Shown in pieces: positions 24,547 through 32,055 of a DNA stretch of 56,682 nt. Where the stretch lies: the NCBI RefSeq assembly GCF_900099735.1, contig NZ_FNDT01000017.1:1-56682 (forward strand), given 5' to 3'. The notes beneath the pieces are model-generated. The model was not told the origin of the DNA, searched no databases, and saw nothing but the letters and a program-made list of their open reading frames with translations. The first letter of the stretch is position 1. Each line of letters starts with the position of its first letter. The stretch is from Arthrobacter subterraneus (GTDB lineage: Bacteria > Actinomycetota > Actinomycetes > Actinomycetales > Micrococcaceae). The position numbers were made by a program, and so were the translations under genes.

Positions 24547-25542
24547 CTACCGGGAGAGGTGGTTCGGGAGGCTGCTGCCCGGGGCCCGGCCGCGGATCTC
24601 CAGCAGCTCACGGGCGTGCGCGGCGAGGCGCTTGTCCTCCTCGGAGTGTGGAATCCAGGGTGGTACGGGGACCGCTGTGCCCGTCTCGTCGCGCGCCACC
24701 ATCACCGTGAGGCAGTAGGTGGTGAGCTGCATGTCTCGCCCGGTGGGCTTGCCGGAACGGACGTGCACCGCGATGTGCATGCCCTTGTTGCCCGTGTAGA
24801 CCAGCCGCGCCTCCACCTCCACGAGATCGCCGATCAGCAGCGGGCGGTAGAACCGCACTCCGCCGGAGAAGACTGCCACCGTGTCCTGCCCGCAGTAACG
24901 GGTGGCGCACACGTAGGCGGCTTCGTCGATCCAGTCCATCACCGTGCCGCCGTGCACCTTCCCGCCCCAGTTGACGTCGGTGGGCGCGGCGAGGAAGCGG
25001 AGGGTCACCCGTTCGGCGGTGCCGGCGTCGGTATATTCCTGCCGTTTCATGGCGGCGACAATGGCGTCCCGCACCTCGATCCGCGCAACCGCGTGATCCC
25101 GCCGTTCGACCTCCTCGGGCACAGAGGGCTCGAACTGCGGTACCGGCACCGGCTTGCCGTCCGGCCCTACCGCCACGAAGATCACGAGGCACTGGCTCCG
25201 CATGGTCGCTTCACCGCCCTGGACGTCCCCGGAGGAGACAACCGTCTGGATGTGCAGGGAGGACTTGCCGGTATAGACGATGGTGGCTTCAACTTCGACC
25301 ATGTCGCCGACGTTCACCGGGTCCGCAAAATGGATGTTCCCGACGTACGCCGTCACGCAGTAGCTCTTGGCCCATCCCACGGCGGCGGCGTAGGCGGCCT
25401 TGTCCACCCACTCGAGTACCGTTCCGGCATCCACGGAGCCGCTGTGGCCGAGGTCCGTCGGGGCGGCCAGGAACCGCAGCGTCACTGAGTGGGGGTTGGG
25501 TCGGTCAGCCTTGTCGACGCGTCCTTGCGTCCTGTTATCCAT
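24547..25542 (-). CDS. Acyl-CoA thioesterase with two hotdog domains
   Basis: A 331-residue protein made of two similar hotdog-fold halves. Each half has TLRFLAAPTD followed by a GGTVMDWIDEAAYV or AGTVLEWVDKAAYA stretch holding the catalytic Asp, then VEVEA and IVYTGKSSLHI or LVYTGNKGMHI. This is the BACH/YciA arrangement; family members hydrolyse acyl-CoA to free acid and CoA. Position upstream of lysR may be coincidental. The start at 25542 keeps the N-terminal hotdog complete; 20 extra residues precede it. Confidence 0.85.
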   Translation of the reverse strand: MDNRTQGRVDKADRPNPHSVTLRFLAAPTDLGHSGSVDAGTVLEWVDKAAYAAAVGWAKSYCVTAYVGNIHFADPVNVGDMVEVEATIVYTGKSSLHIQTVVSSGDVQGGEATMRSQCLVIFVAVGPDGKPVPVPQFEPSVPEEVERRDHAVARIEVRDAIVAAMKRQEYTDAGTAERVTLRFLAAPTDVNWGGKVHGGTVMDWIDEAAYVCATRYCGQDTVAVFSGGVRFYRPLLIGDLVEVEARLVYTGNKGMHIAVHVRSGKPTGRDMQLTTYCLTVMVARDETGTAVPVPPWIPHSEEDKRLAAHARELLEIRGRAPGSSLPNHLSR

Positions 25543-25565
25543 GGTTGTTTACCGTATCGGAACCC

Positions 25566-25630
25566 GGAACTTTCGTGCAGTTATGGTGCTTTCGCGACGT
25601 CGGAAGCCACCAGAAATGCACAAAAGTTCC
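25566..25630. repeat. Intergenic palindrome, second copy of the IS30-target family
   Basis: The left arm starts GGAACTTTCGTGCA (25566) and continues TTATGGTGCTTTC; the right arm ends TGCACAAAAGTTCC (25630). The arms pair at roughly 23 of 28 positions around a 7-8 base loop. The left arm is closely similar to 14720-14750. Unlike that copy, this one sits between divergent genes, so a simple terminator role does not explain it. Confidence 0.75.
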
Positions 25631-25667
25631 ACCCCGAAACTCCAACGCAATTCTCAGGTTCCCGGTG

Positions 25668-25673
25668 TAGCGT
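25668..25673 (+). promoter_or_regulatory. Putative -10 box (TAGCGT)
   Basis: TAGCGT fits the actinobacterial TAnnnT -10 form, about 50 bases before the LolA-like gene. The same hexamer or TAACGT precedes other genes at 29710, 31993 and 33003. No good -35 is seen. Confidence 0.4.
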
Positions 25674-25722
25674 GGCGCACAGGCCCGCCCCCCAGCACTC
25701 CACCGGAACGAGGAAGTTCACA

Positions 25723-26811
25723 ATGACTCGTACAGGTCGAAAATCATGGCGTCAGTGGACTCCTGCTGCAATAGCCGCCGGAGCGGTCGGAGCAGCGGCG
25801 CTGGTGGCCCCGTTCTCCGCCAACGCAGCGGTTGACCTCCCGGACAAGACCGCCGCAGAGGTCCTCGCACTGGTTCAGGAGAAGGACGTCGCAGCGTTCT
25901 CCGGCACTGTGGAACAGACCTCCAACCTGGGCCTCCCCGATCTCTCGGCCCTGGACGCGGCCGGCGGCGGGAACGGCTCGCCAAACGACGACGACGGCGG
26001 TGACACCTCCCCGGCCAGCGCCGCGATGGAACTGGTCACCGGCTCCCACACGGCCCAGGTGTACGTCAACGGTCCCGATCAGTCGCGCCTGCAGGTACTC
26101 GACCAGCTCGAGGAACGCAACGTCATCCGCAACGGAGATGAGCTCTGGTACTACAACTCCGATGAGAATGAGGCCCTCCACGCCACCCTCGGGGATCATG
26201 AGAAGCCCGACGGCGGCACCCAGGCACCGCACGACCTCGCCGCCCACTTCCTCGAGAAAGTCGACCCGTCCACGGAAGTCACCGTCGGTTCCGACCGCAT
26301 GGTCGCCGGCCGTGCGGTCTACGACCTCATCCTGACGCCGCGCTCCGCTGAGACGCTCGTCGGCTCGGTCACCGTAGCGGTCGACGGCGAAACCGGACTT
26401 CCCCTGGGCGTCGCCGTGGCAGCGGCCGGCAGCAGTGACCCGGCCTTCAGCTCCGCATTCACCGACATCAGCTACGAAGCACCCGATGAAAGCCTCTTCG
26501 CCTTCACCCCGCCGGACGGTGCAACCGTCACGGAAGTGGACCCGAAGGATCACCAGCGCGGTGAGCACACGCATAAGGAAACCGCGGAAGCAGAGAAGCC
26601 GACCGTCATCGGTGAAGGCTGGGACGCCGTCGTCGTTGTTCCTGCCGGGCAGCAGCAGATTCCGGAAGAACTGGCGCAGCTCAGCACCCCGGTCGACGGC
26701 GGGCAGCTGCTGTCCACCACCCTGGTCAACGTCCTTCTTGCCGACGACGGCCGTGTCCTCGCCGGTTCCGTCACGGTTGAACGCCTGCAGGCAGTAGCCG
26801 CCGGACAGTGA
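25723..26811 (+). CDS. Exported LolA-like/DUF2092-type protein
   Basis: A 362-residue exported protein. A signal peptide (MTRTGRKSWRQW, hydrophobic run, cleavage near ANA at 33-35) is followed by a LolA-like beta-rich domain. Recognisable pieces are VQEKDVAAFSGTVEQTSNLG, WYYNSDENEA and AVYDLILTPRSAETLVGSV, the same layout as LolA-superfamily lipoprotein-chaperone and RseB-like proteins. An acidic Gly/Asp insert (75-95) breaks the first sheet. Gram-positives lack LolA targets, so the ligand (lipid or lipoprotein) is unknown. The start at 25723 has GAGGAAG upstream and gives the signal peptide. GTGA overlap couples it to the ABC ATPase, suggesting an export or envelope-maintenance unit. Confidence 0.75.
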   Translation: MTRTGRKSWRQWTPAAIAAGAVGAAALVAPFSANAAVDLPDKTAAEVLALVQEKDVAAFSGTVEQTSNLGLPDLSALDAAGGGNGSPNDDDGGDTSPASAAMELVTGSHTAQVYVNGPDQSRLQVLDQLEERNVIRNGDELWYYNSDENEALHATLGDHEKPDGGTQAPHDLAAHFLEKVDPSTEVTVGSDRMVAGRAVYDLILTPRSAETLVGSVTVAVDGETGLPLGVAVAAAGSSDPAFSSAFTDISYEAPDESLFAFTPPDGATVTEVDPKDHQRGEHTHKETAEAEKPTVIGEGWDAVVVVPAGQQQIPEELAQLSTPVDGGQLLSTTLVNVLLADDGRVLAGSVTVERLQAVAAGQ

Positions 26812-27764
26812 GCGGGGCCGCCGACCTCGTCATCGAGACCACCGGCCTGACCAAGCGGTTGGGCGGACGGAGCGTGCTCAACGGGATTGATCTCGCGGTG
26901 CCGCGCGGTTCGGTGTTCGGTTTCCTGGGGCCGAACGGTTCGGGGAAGACCACCACCATCCGGATCCTGCTGGGCCTGGCCTCAGCCACCTCCGGAGACG
27001 TCCGGGTACTCGGCGAATCCATTCCGCGGGCGCTGCAGCAGGTTCTCCCCCGGGTCGGTGCGCTGGTGGAGGGCCCGGGTTTCTATCCGTTCCTCTCCGG
27101 GACCGCGAACCTGCTCCGGCTCGACGCAGCCGACCGCTACGTTTCCCCCTCCACACGCCGGCAGCGCGTCGACACGGCGCTCGAACGGGTAGGGCTTTCC
27201 CAGGCCGCGGGGAAGAAGGTAGGCCGCTACTCGCTCGGCATGAAGCAGCGCCTCGGGATCGCCAACGCCCTCCTCACCCACCGCGATCTGATAGTCCTCG
27301 ACGAACCGACCAACGGCCTCGATCCGCAGGGCACCCGCGAGGTCCGCCACCTCGTCCGCTCCCTGACGGAGGAAGGAACCACGGTCTTCGTCTCGAGCCA
27401 CCTGCTGACGGAGGTCGAGCAGATCTGCTCCCACGCCGCCGTGCTCAGCGCCGGTTCCCTCGTGGCCCAGGGCAGCCTGGAGGAACTGCGCCGGGCCGGC
27501 GAACCCCGCCTCCGCGTGGTCACCCCTGACTTGCCGCAAACTCACACTGTGCTGCGCCGGCTCGGAACAACACCCGACGACGACGGCGCCTCCCCCGGCG
27601 CGCACATCATCACCGCGCCCCTTCCGGACGGCGTGACGCCGGACCGGATTGTGCGGGAACTCGTTGAAGCCGGCGTCCGGGTGAACGGTTTCAGCGTCGA
27701 TCAGGCCGGCCTTGAGGACCTCTTCGTGGCGCTGACCGGGGAGGGGTTCGACGTTGTCCAGTAA
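26808..27764 (+). CDS. ABC transporter ATP-binding protein (export type)
   Basis: A 318-residue ABC ATPase. Walker A is GPNGSGKTT (41-49), the signature is YSLGMKQRLGIANAL, Walker B is LIVLDEPTNGLDP and the H-loop is VSSHLL. The CcmA/DrrA-like form with a C-terminal extension (about 230-318) matches ABC-2 exporters. GTG start overlapping the previous stop. It drives the permease encoded next. Possible cargo: a lipid, peptide or drug; nothing in the sequence decides. Confidence 0.92.
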   Translation: MSGAADLVIETTGLTKRLGGRSVLNGIDLAVPRGSVFGFLGPNGSGKTTTIRILLGLASATSGDVRVLGESIPRALQQVLPRVGALVEGPGFYPFLSGTANLLRLDAADRYVSPSTRRQRVDTALERVGLSQAAGKKVGRYSLGMKQRLGIANALLTHRDLIVLDEPTNGLDPQGTREVRHLVRSLTEEGTTVFVSSHLLTEVEQICSHAAVLSAGSLVAQGSLEELRRAGEPRLRVVTPDLPQTHTVLRRLGTTPDDDGASPGAHIITAPLPDGVTPDRIVRELVEAGVRVNGFSVDQAGLEDLFVALTGEGFDVVQ

Positions 27765-27778
27765 GACGTTGTCCAGTA
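27751..27778 (+). repeat. 13-base direct repeat at the ATPase/permease junction
   Basis: ACGTTGTCCAGTA occurs at 27751-27763 and again at 27766-27778. The first copy holds the ATPase stop and the permease start, so the permease begins with a short self-repeat (SSKTLSSST). A slippage duplication is the simple reading. Confidence 0.75.
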
Positions 27779-28611
27779 GCACGGCGTCACGGAAGTCCGT
27801 CGGGTGGCGGTTCCTCGGGTCGGAGCTGTCCGTCCTCTTCCGGCGGCGGCGCACCTGGGCCCTGCTTGCTGCGCTTGCGGCGATCCCGGTGTTGATCGCC
27901 GTCGCAGTGAAGCTGTCATCCGGACCGCCGCGCGGGCGCGGGCCGGCCTTCCTGGACCAGGTGAGCCAAAACGGACTGTTTGTCGCCGTCGTCGCCACCA
28001 TCGTGGCCATTCCGCTGTTCCTGCCGCTGACCGTCGGGGTGGTGGCAGGTGACACCGTCGCCGGTGAGGCGAGCACCGGCACGCTGCGGTATCTCCTCAT
28101 GTCGCCCGTGGCGCGCGGACGGTTGCTGGCAGTGAAGTACGCGGGCGCCGTCGTCTTCTGCCTGGCGGCGACGTTCACCGTGGGCTCGGTGGGCACTCTT
28201 ATGGGCGCGCTGCTGTTCCCGGTGGGGCCGGTGACCACCCTGTCCGGGACCACCATCGACGTGACCGAGTCGCTGGTGCGCATTGCGCTGGTGTGCCTCT
28301 ACGTGACGCTGTCCCTGCTGGGGCTGTGCGCCGTCGGGCTCTTTATGTCAACGCTGACCGACGTCCCGGTCGGAGCGATGGCCGCAACCGTGGTGGCGTC
28401 GGTGGTCAGCCAGGTGGTGGGGCAGCTGCCGCAACTGGAGTGGATCCATCCCTGGCTGCTGACCCACTACTGGCTCGGTTTTGCGGACCTGCTGCGGGAT
28501 CCGGTGGTGTGGGACTCCTTCGCCGCGAACGCCGTGCTGCAGGCGGGCTACATCGTGGTGTTCGGCGCCCTCGCCTACGGCCGCTTCAGCACCAAGGATG
28601 TGCTCGCGTAG
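27754..28611 (+). CDS. ABC-2 type exporter permease
   Basis: A 285-residue membrane protein with six predicted helices: about 28-45 after a basic N-terminus (FRRRRTW), 75-100, 125-150, 165-190, 205-225 and a last one at 255-275. The layout, including the substrate-loop-like GEASTGTLRYLLMSPVARGR, is the ABC2_membrane_2/NatB type. It starts with TTG at 27754 (spacing fits GGGGAGGGG upstream) inside the end of the ATPase gene. Forms the membrane channel for the ATPase; the LolA-like protein may be its extracytoplasmic partner. Confidence 0.85.
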   Translation: MSSKTLSSSTASRKSVGWRFLGSELSVLFRRRRTWALLAALAAIPVLIAVAVKLSSGPPRGRGPAFLDQVSQNGLFVAVVATIVAIPLFLPLTVGVVAGDTVAGEASTGTLRYLLMSPVARGRLLAVKYAGAVVFCLAATFTVGSVGTLMGALLFPVGPVTTLSGTTIDVTESLVRIALVCLYVTLSLLGLCAVGLFMSTLTDVPVGAMAATVVASVVSQVVGQLPQLEWIHPWLLTHYWLGFADLLRDPVVWDSFAANAVLQAGYIVVFGALAYGRFSTKDVLA

Positions 28612-28659
28612 CCGACGTGTGCTGGCGCCGGCTGCTCCGATGGTGAAAGGATCGCACCC

Positions 28660-28920
28660 ATGACCGACAACGCCGCTGAGAGCACCCACGAGCACCCCGA
28701 GGATCCCCGCGAGGAAGTTCTCGAACCCGAGCCGCACGCAGGGCATGCCTCTAACATCCGTGAACAGCAGGGAACGCATGAGGCCGGGGCGGCTCCGGCA
28801 GCCTACGTTGGCGGCGACGAACCCGGAGAAAAACCGGAAGACGCCGCCGACAACTCAGGCAACTGGGACGAGATGGGCCGGGAAAACCCGGTGAAGGAAC
28901 CCCGGAACGAGGAAAGCTGA
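28660..28920 (+). CDS. Small acidic hydrophilic protein, function unknown
   Basis: 86 residues, rich in Glu, Pro, Asp and Ala, with no hydrophobic segment or known domain. Stretches such as EHPEDPREEVLEPEPHAGH and DNSGNWDEMGRENP suggest a soluble, probably disordered protein. Similar short acidic proteins are common and unnamed in Arthrobacter-like genomes. A usable ribosome site (AAAGGA) precedes the ATG. It follows the exporter permease by 48 bases and converges with the winged-helix/X25 gene. Confidence 0.6.
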   Translation: MTDNAAESTHEHPEDPREEVLEPEPHAGHASNIREQQGTHEAGAAPAAYVGGDEPGEKPEDAADNSGNWDEMGRENPVKEPRNEES

Positions 28921-28930
28921 CCGGTAAACG

Positions 28931-29518
28931 CTAGACCAGTGCGCCGTCCAGGACGGTCACTGCAACATCGTTTGAGCTGTGGTCGTACCGGAAGGTGACC
29001 ACACCGCCGTCGTGCTGGAGGACGTGGTTGGCGCCGTTCCGCACGCCGAACGCGCCGTAGTTCTCTTCCCATGAGCGGTCGATTGCGACCTTGTACTCAT
29101 ACGTGCCTGCGGGCAGCTGGGCAGTGAGTTCCCAGCGCTGCGATACGGGGCTGTACGCCATCTGGACCTGATCCGCGGCCGCCGACCAGTCCTCGGCGCC
29201 CAGACGGTGACCGAAGCTGCCGGCGAGCGCAACGGCGTCGGGCGCGGTGGCGTAGCGTGCGCCCTCCTCGGTGACGGTCCACCCGGTGCGGCCCTTGAGG
29301 ATGAAGCCTTCCTTGACCAGCGTGGCGGTGGCGGCCGAGAGGCGCTTGACGCCGCGGGCAACGCCGCCGCTGAGAACTTCGCTCTCCCACTCGCTCAGCG
29401 GAACGCGGGCAACCGCTGCTGCCAGCACCTCCGTGCCTTTAACGGGCGCTCCGGGCTGCTCGGCCAGGATCTGGACGATGGCCTTCAAGCGGGCTGCGGT
29501 GTTGTCTTGGGCACTCAT
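28931..29518 (-). CDS. Winged-helix (Mrr_N-like) protein fused to an X25 carbohydrate-binding domain
   Basis: 195 residues in two parts. Residues about 5-92 look like a winged helix of the Mrr N-terminal kind (LSEWESEVLSGGVARGVKRL, ATLVKEGFILKGRTGWTVTE). Residues about 96-194 match the X25 domain of pullulanases and amylases: VALAGSFGHRLGAEDW, LPAGTYEYKVAIDRSWEENY, GVRNGANHVL and VVTFRYDHSS. X25 domains bind alpha-glucans in secreted enzymes; here no signal peptide or catalytic domain is present, so the protein would be cytoplasmic. A DNA-binding or partner-binding protein that senses glycogen or maltodextrin is a possible reading, but is inference. Start at 29518 (MSAQD) with GAGAGG upstream. 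Confidence 0.7.
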   Translation of the reverse strand: MSAQDNTAARLKAIVQILAEQPGAPVKGTEVLAAAVARVPLSEWESEVLSGGVARGVKRLSAATATLVKEGFILKGRTGWTVTEEGARYATAPDAVALAGSFGHRLGAEDWSAAADQVQMAYSPVSQRWELTAQLPAGTYEYKVAIDRSWEENYGAFGVRNGANHVLQHDGGVVTFRYDHSSNDVAVTVLDGALV

Positions 29519-29651
29519 GTGTGGACCTCTCGATTTGCTGTACTTCCGAGAAAATTTTGACAGCGCATCCCGGCATTGCCGGGGAGCCCGCGCGCGACCC
29601 GGCATGTCGTGTCGAATTGTGACTGACGCCTCCCGGGACCCTTGCGTCTTA

Positions 29652-29715
29652 TTTCACTGAGTGAGAAAGATATTTCGTGAAACCTATGGTGTAGGTCACA
29701 ACGCGCTGCTAACGT
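29652..29715 (+). promoter_or_regulatory. Promoter/operator region of guanine deaminase
   Basis: Within the 352-base gap 29519-29870 there are three signals. TTTCAC-TGA-GTGAGAAA (29652-29668) is a near-palindrome. TAGGTCACAACG (29692-29703) recurs on the other strand before xdhA as TAGGTCACACCG. CTGCTAACGTG (29707-29717) contains a TAnnnT -10 (TAACGT 29710-29715) and recurs at 33000 as CTGCTAGCGTG. The leader would be about 150 bases; I could not fit it to a known purine riboswitch. Confidence 0.45.
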
Positions 29716-29870
29716 GATACCTCGAAGCCAACGGCGGGCTCCTTCTTCGGAGCTATCTACCAGGTGGACCTGCAAATCCCCATACCGCAGCAGTCTGGTC
29801 GCAGAACACCGTCTTCTAGTTGGCGTCCGTGGACTCGAGCGATTGCTGCCCCACATTCGGGAGCATCTCC

Positions 29871-30365
29871 ATGACTACCACCACCAAAGAAGAGCAGTTC
29901 CTCTCCAAGGCCATTTCCCTGGCGACCGACAACGTTTACAATTCCGGCGGCCCGTTCGGCGCGCTGATTGTGACACTCGACGGGCGCTCCTTCGAGGGCG
30001 CCAACCGGGTTACCGCCAACAATGATCCGACGGCGCACGCGGAGGTCATGGCCATCCGCAACGCGTGCGCTTCCCTTGAGACGTTCGATCTCTCCGGCAG
30101 CACCCTCTACACCAGCTGCGAACCGTGCCCCCTGTGCCTGTCGGCCGCACTCTGGGCCCGGGTGGACGCCGTCGTATTCGCTGCTGACCGGAACGACGCC
30201 GCCAGGGCCGGATTCGACGACGCCGTGTTCTACGACTACTTCGCTACCCCTGTGGAGGACCGGTCGATGCCGGTGCGCCAGTACAAGCTGACGACGTCGG
30301 CTCCCGTTCCTGCTTCATCGCCCTTCGAGGCGTGGAACTCCCTCACCGCCCGCGTGGATTACTAG
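29871..30365 (+). CDS. Guanine deaminase (nucleoside/CMP-type deaminase fold)
   Basis: A 164-residue zinc deaminase. The active site is HAEVMA (His56, Glu58) and EPCPLC (Cys86, Cys89). The sequence PFGALIV before it and the C-terminal segment with DDAVFYDYF fit the GuaD subgroup rather than tRNA adenosine deaminase. It converts guanine to xanthine plus ammonia. Start at 29871 (MTTTTKEEQ); an upstream in-frame ATG at 29820 has no ribosome site. The AzgA permease gene follows 9 bases downstream, so uptake and deamination are co-expressed, feeding xanthine dehydrogenase. Confidence 0.88.
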   Translation: MTTTTKEEQFLSKAISLATDNVYNSGGPFGALIVTLDGRSFEGANRVTANNDPTAHAEVMAIRNACASLETFDLSGSTLYTSCEPCPLCLSAALWARVDAVVFAADRNDAARAGFDDAVFYDYFATPVEDRSMPVRQYKLTTSAPVPASSPFEAWNSLTARVDY

Positions 30366-30374
30366 GAGACCGCC

Positions 30375-31880
30375 ATGGCAATCCTGACCGACACCGGCAG
30401 CCACCCCGAGCCCGGCCGCCCCACAACCCGCCGCCCCGTCCAGCCCGGGAATCTCAGCCCGCTGGACCGTTTCTTCAAGATCACCGAGCGCGGCTCCACG
30501 CGAAACCGTGAGGTCCGCGGCGGCTTTGTCACCTTCTTCACCATGGCGTACATCGTCATCCTCAACCCGCTGATCCTCGGTGGATTCAGCCCCGACGCCG
30601 CCCCCTTGGATGTTGAGGGCGGCTGGCTCCAGGCAACGCAGATCGCCGCGGTCACGGGGCTGACTGCCGGCGTCATGACCATCCTCTTCGGGGTGGTCGC
30701 CAACCTGCCGTTCGGCATCGCCGCCGGCCTGGGCATCAACTCGTTCCTCGCCGTCTCCGTGGTTGGCGACGTGACGTGGGCTGAAGCCATGGGACTGGTG
30801 GTCATCAACGGACTGCTGATCGTACTGCTGGCCGTGACCGGCGCCCGGACGGCGATCTTCAACGCCGTTCCGCGTCAGCTCAAGGCGGCGATCACGGTGG
30901 GAATCGGACTCTTCATCGCCTTCATCGGCTTTGTGGACTCCGGCTTCGTGACCCGGACCGCCGGCGGTCCACCGGTTCAAATGGGCGACGGCGGATCCAT
31001 CACCACGGTTCCGACCCTGGTGTTCATTGTTGGCCTGGTGACCATGGGCATCCTGATCGCCCGGAAAGTGCAGGGCGGGCTGCTCATCGGGATCATTGTC
31101 ACCACGGTGATCGCCATCGTTGTCGAGATGTCGTTGCGGCTTGGGTCCGGCGGCCCGGACAACCCGGCCGGCTGGCATCTGAACGCGCCGGTCATCCCCT
31201 CGAACATCGTGTCGCTGCCGGACTTCAGCCTGGTCGGCGCCTTCGACCTGTTCGGGGCGTTCGACCGCATCGGCGCACTTGCTGCCACCATGCTCGTGTT
31301 TACCCTGGTGTTCACCAACTTCTTCGATGCCATGGGGACCATGACCGGCCTCGCGAAGCAGGCCGGGCTGACTGACAAGCGGGGTAACTTCCCGAGGCTG
31401 AAGTCCGCACTCGTGATCGAGGGTGTCGGTGCTGTTGCCGGCGGCGGCTCGTCGGCATCATCCAACACGGTCTTCATCGACTCCGCTGCAGGAATCGGCG
31501 AGGGGGCCCGCACCGGGCTGGCATCCGTGGTGACCGGTTCGTTGTTCCTGGCGGCCATGTTTTTCACTCCACTGACCGCAGTGGTGCCGCTGGAGGTAGC
31601 GGCGGCGGCCCTCGTCGTCGTCGGTGCCATGATGGTTGCGCAGATCCGGGAGATCGACTTCCGGAACTTCTCGATCGCGCTCCCGGCGTTCCTGACCATC
31701 GTGACCATGCCGCTGACCTACTCGATCGCCAACGGGATCGGCGCAGGATTCATCAGCTGGGTCATCATCCGCGCATCGTCCGGCAAGGCACGCAAGATCC
31801 ACCCGCTGCTCTGGGTGGTGGCGGCCGGGTTCCTGGTCTACTTCGCCCGCGGACCGATCACGGTGTGGATGGGCGGGTGA
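30375..31880 (+). CDS. Purine permease, AzgA/PbuG (NCS2) type
   Basis: A 501-residue membrane protein with about 12-14 helices. The AzgA signatures are GGFVTFFTMAYIVILNP, FGIAAGLGINSFLAVSVV, LVFTNFFDAMGTMTGLAKQA and SSASSNTVFIDSAAGIGEGA, the last holding the conserved Asn-Thr of the substrate site. It is a proton symporter for guanine, hypoxanthine or adenine. Following guanine deaminase, guanine or hypoxanthine is the likely cargo. The start has GGAGACC ahead. Confidence 0.9.
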   Translation: MAILTDTGSHPEPGRPTTRRPVQPGNLSPLDRFFKITERGSTRNREVRGGFVTFFTMAYIVILNPLILGGFSPDAAPLDVEGGWLQATQIAAVTGLTAGVMTILFGVVANLPFGIAAGLGINSFLAVSVVGDVTWAEAMGLVVINGLLIVLLAVTGARTAIFNAVPRQLKAAITVGIGLFIAFIGFVDSGFVTRTAGGPPVQMGDGGSITTVPTLVFIVGLVTMGILIARKVQGGLLIGIIVTTVIAIVVEMSLRLGSGGPDNPAGWHLNAPVIPSNIVSLPDFSLVGAFDLFGAFDRIGALAATMLVFTLVFTNFFDAMGTMTGLAKQAGLTDKRGNFPRLKSALVIEGVGAVAGGGSSASSNTVFIDSAAGIGEGARTGLASVVTGSLFLAAMFFTPLTAVVPLEVAAAALVVVGAMMVAQIREIDFRNFSIALPAFLTIVTMPLTYSIANGIGAGFISWVIIRASSGKARKIHPLLWVVAAGFLVYFARGPITVWMGG

Positions 31881-31911
31881 GCACGCCGGCGCTGGCCGGG
31901 AGGGCAGGCTT

Positions 31912-31998
31912 CTCACAGTGGTGAGCCAAAGCGGTGGGCGAAAGGTAACGCGGCAGGACTCCGCGGGAAACGTGGCGGAAATACCGGATCAATAGCGT
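31912..31998 (+). promoter_or_regulatory. Operator-like palindrome and -10 before the FNT gene
   Basis: CTCAC-AGTG-GTGAG (31912-31925) is a perfect short palindrome after the permease stop; TAGCGT (31993-31998) is a TAnnnT -10 about 57 bases before the FNT start. The FNT gene may therefore have its own promoter. Confidence 0.35.
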
Positions 31999-32055
31999 CT
32001 TCCCATGCTGCCCGGCCCGGACTGCATGGAAACGAGACCCCCGGAGCCCATTCCT

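Noticed and set aside
29640..29870. Purine riboswitch before guanine deaminase
   Set aside because: No aptamer core of known guanine/adenine, preQ1 or xanthine classes could be matched; only operator-like palindromes are seen.
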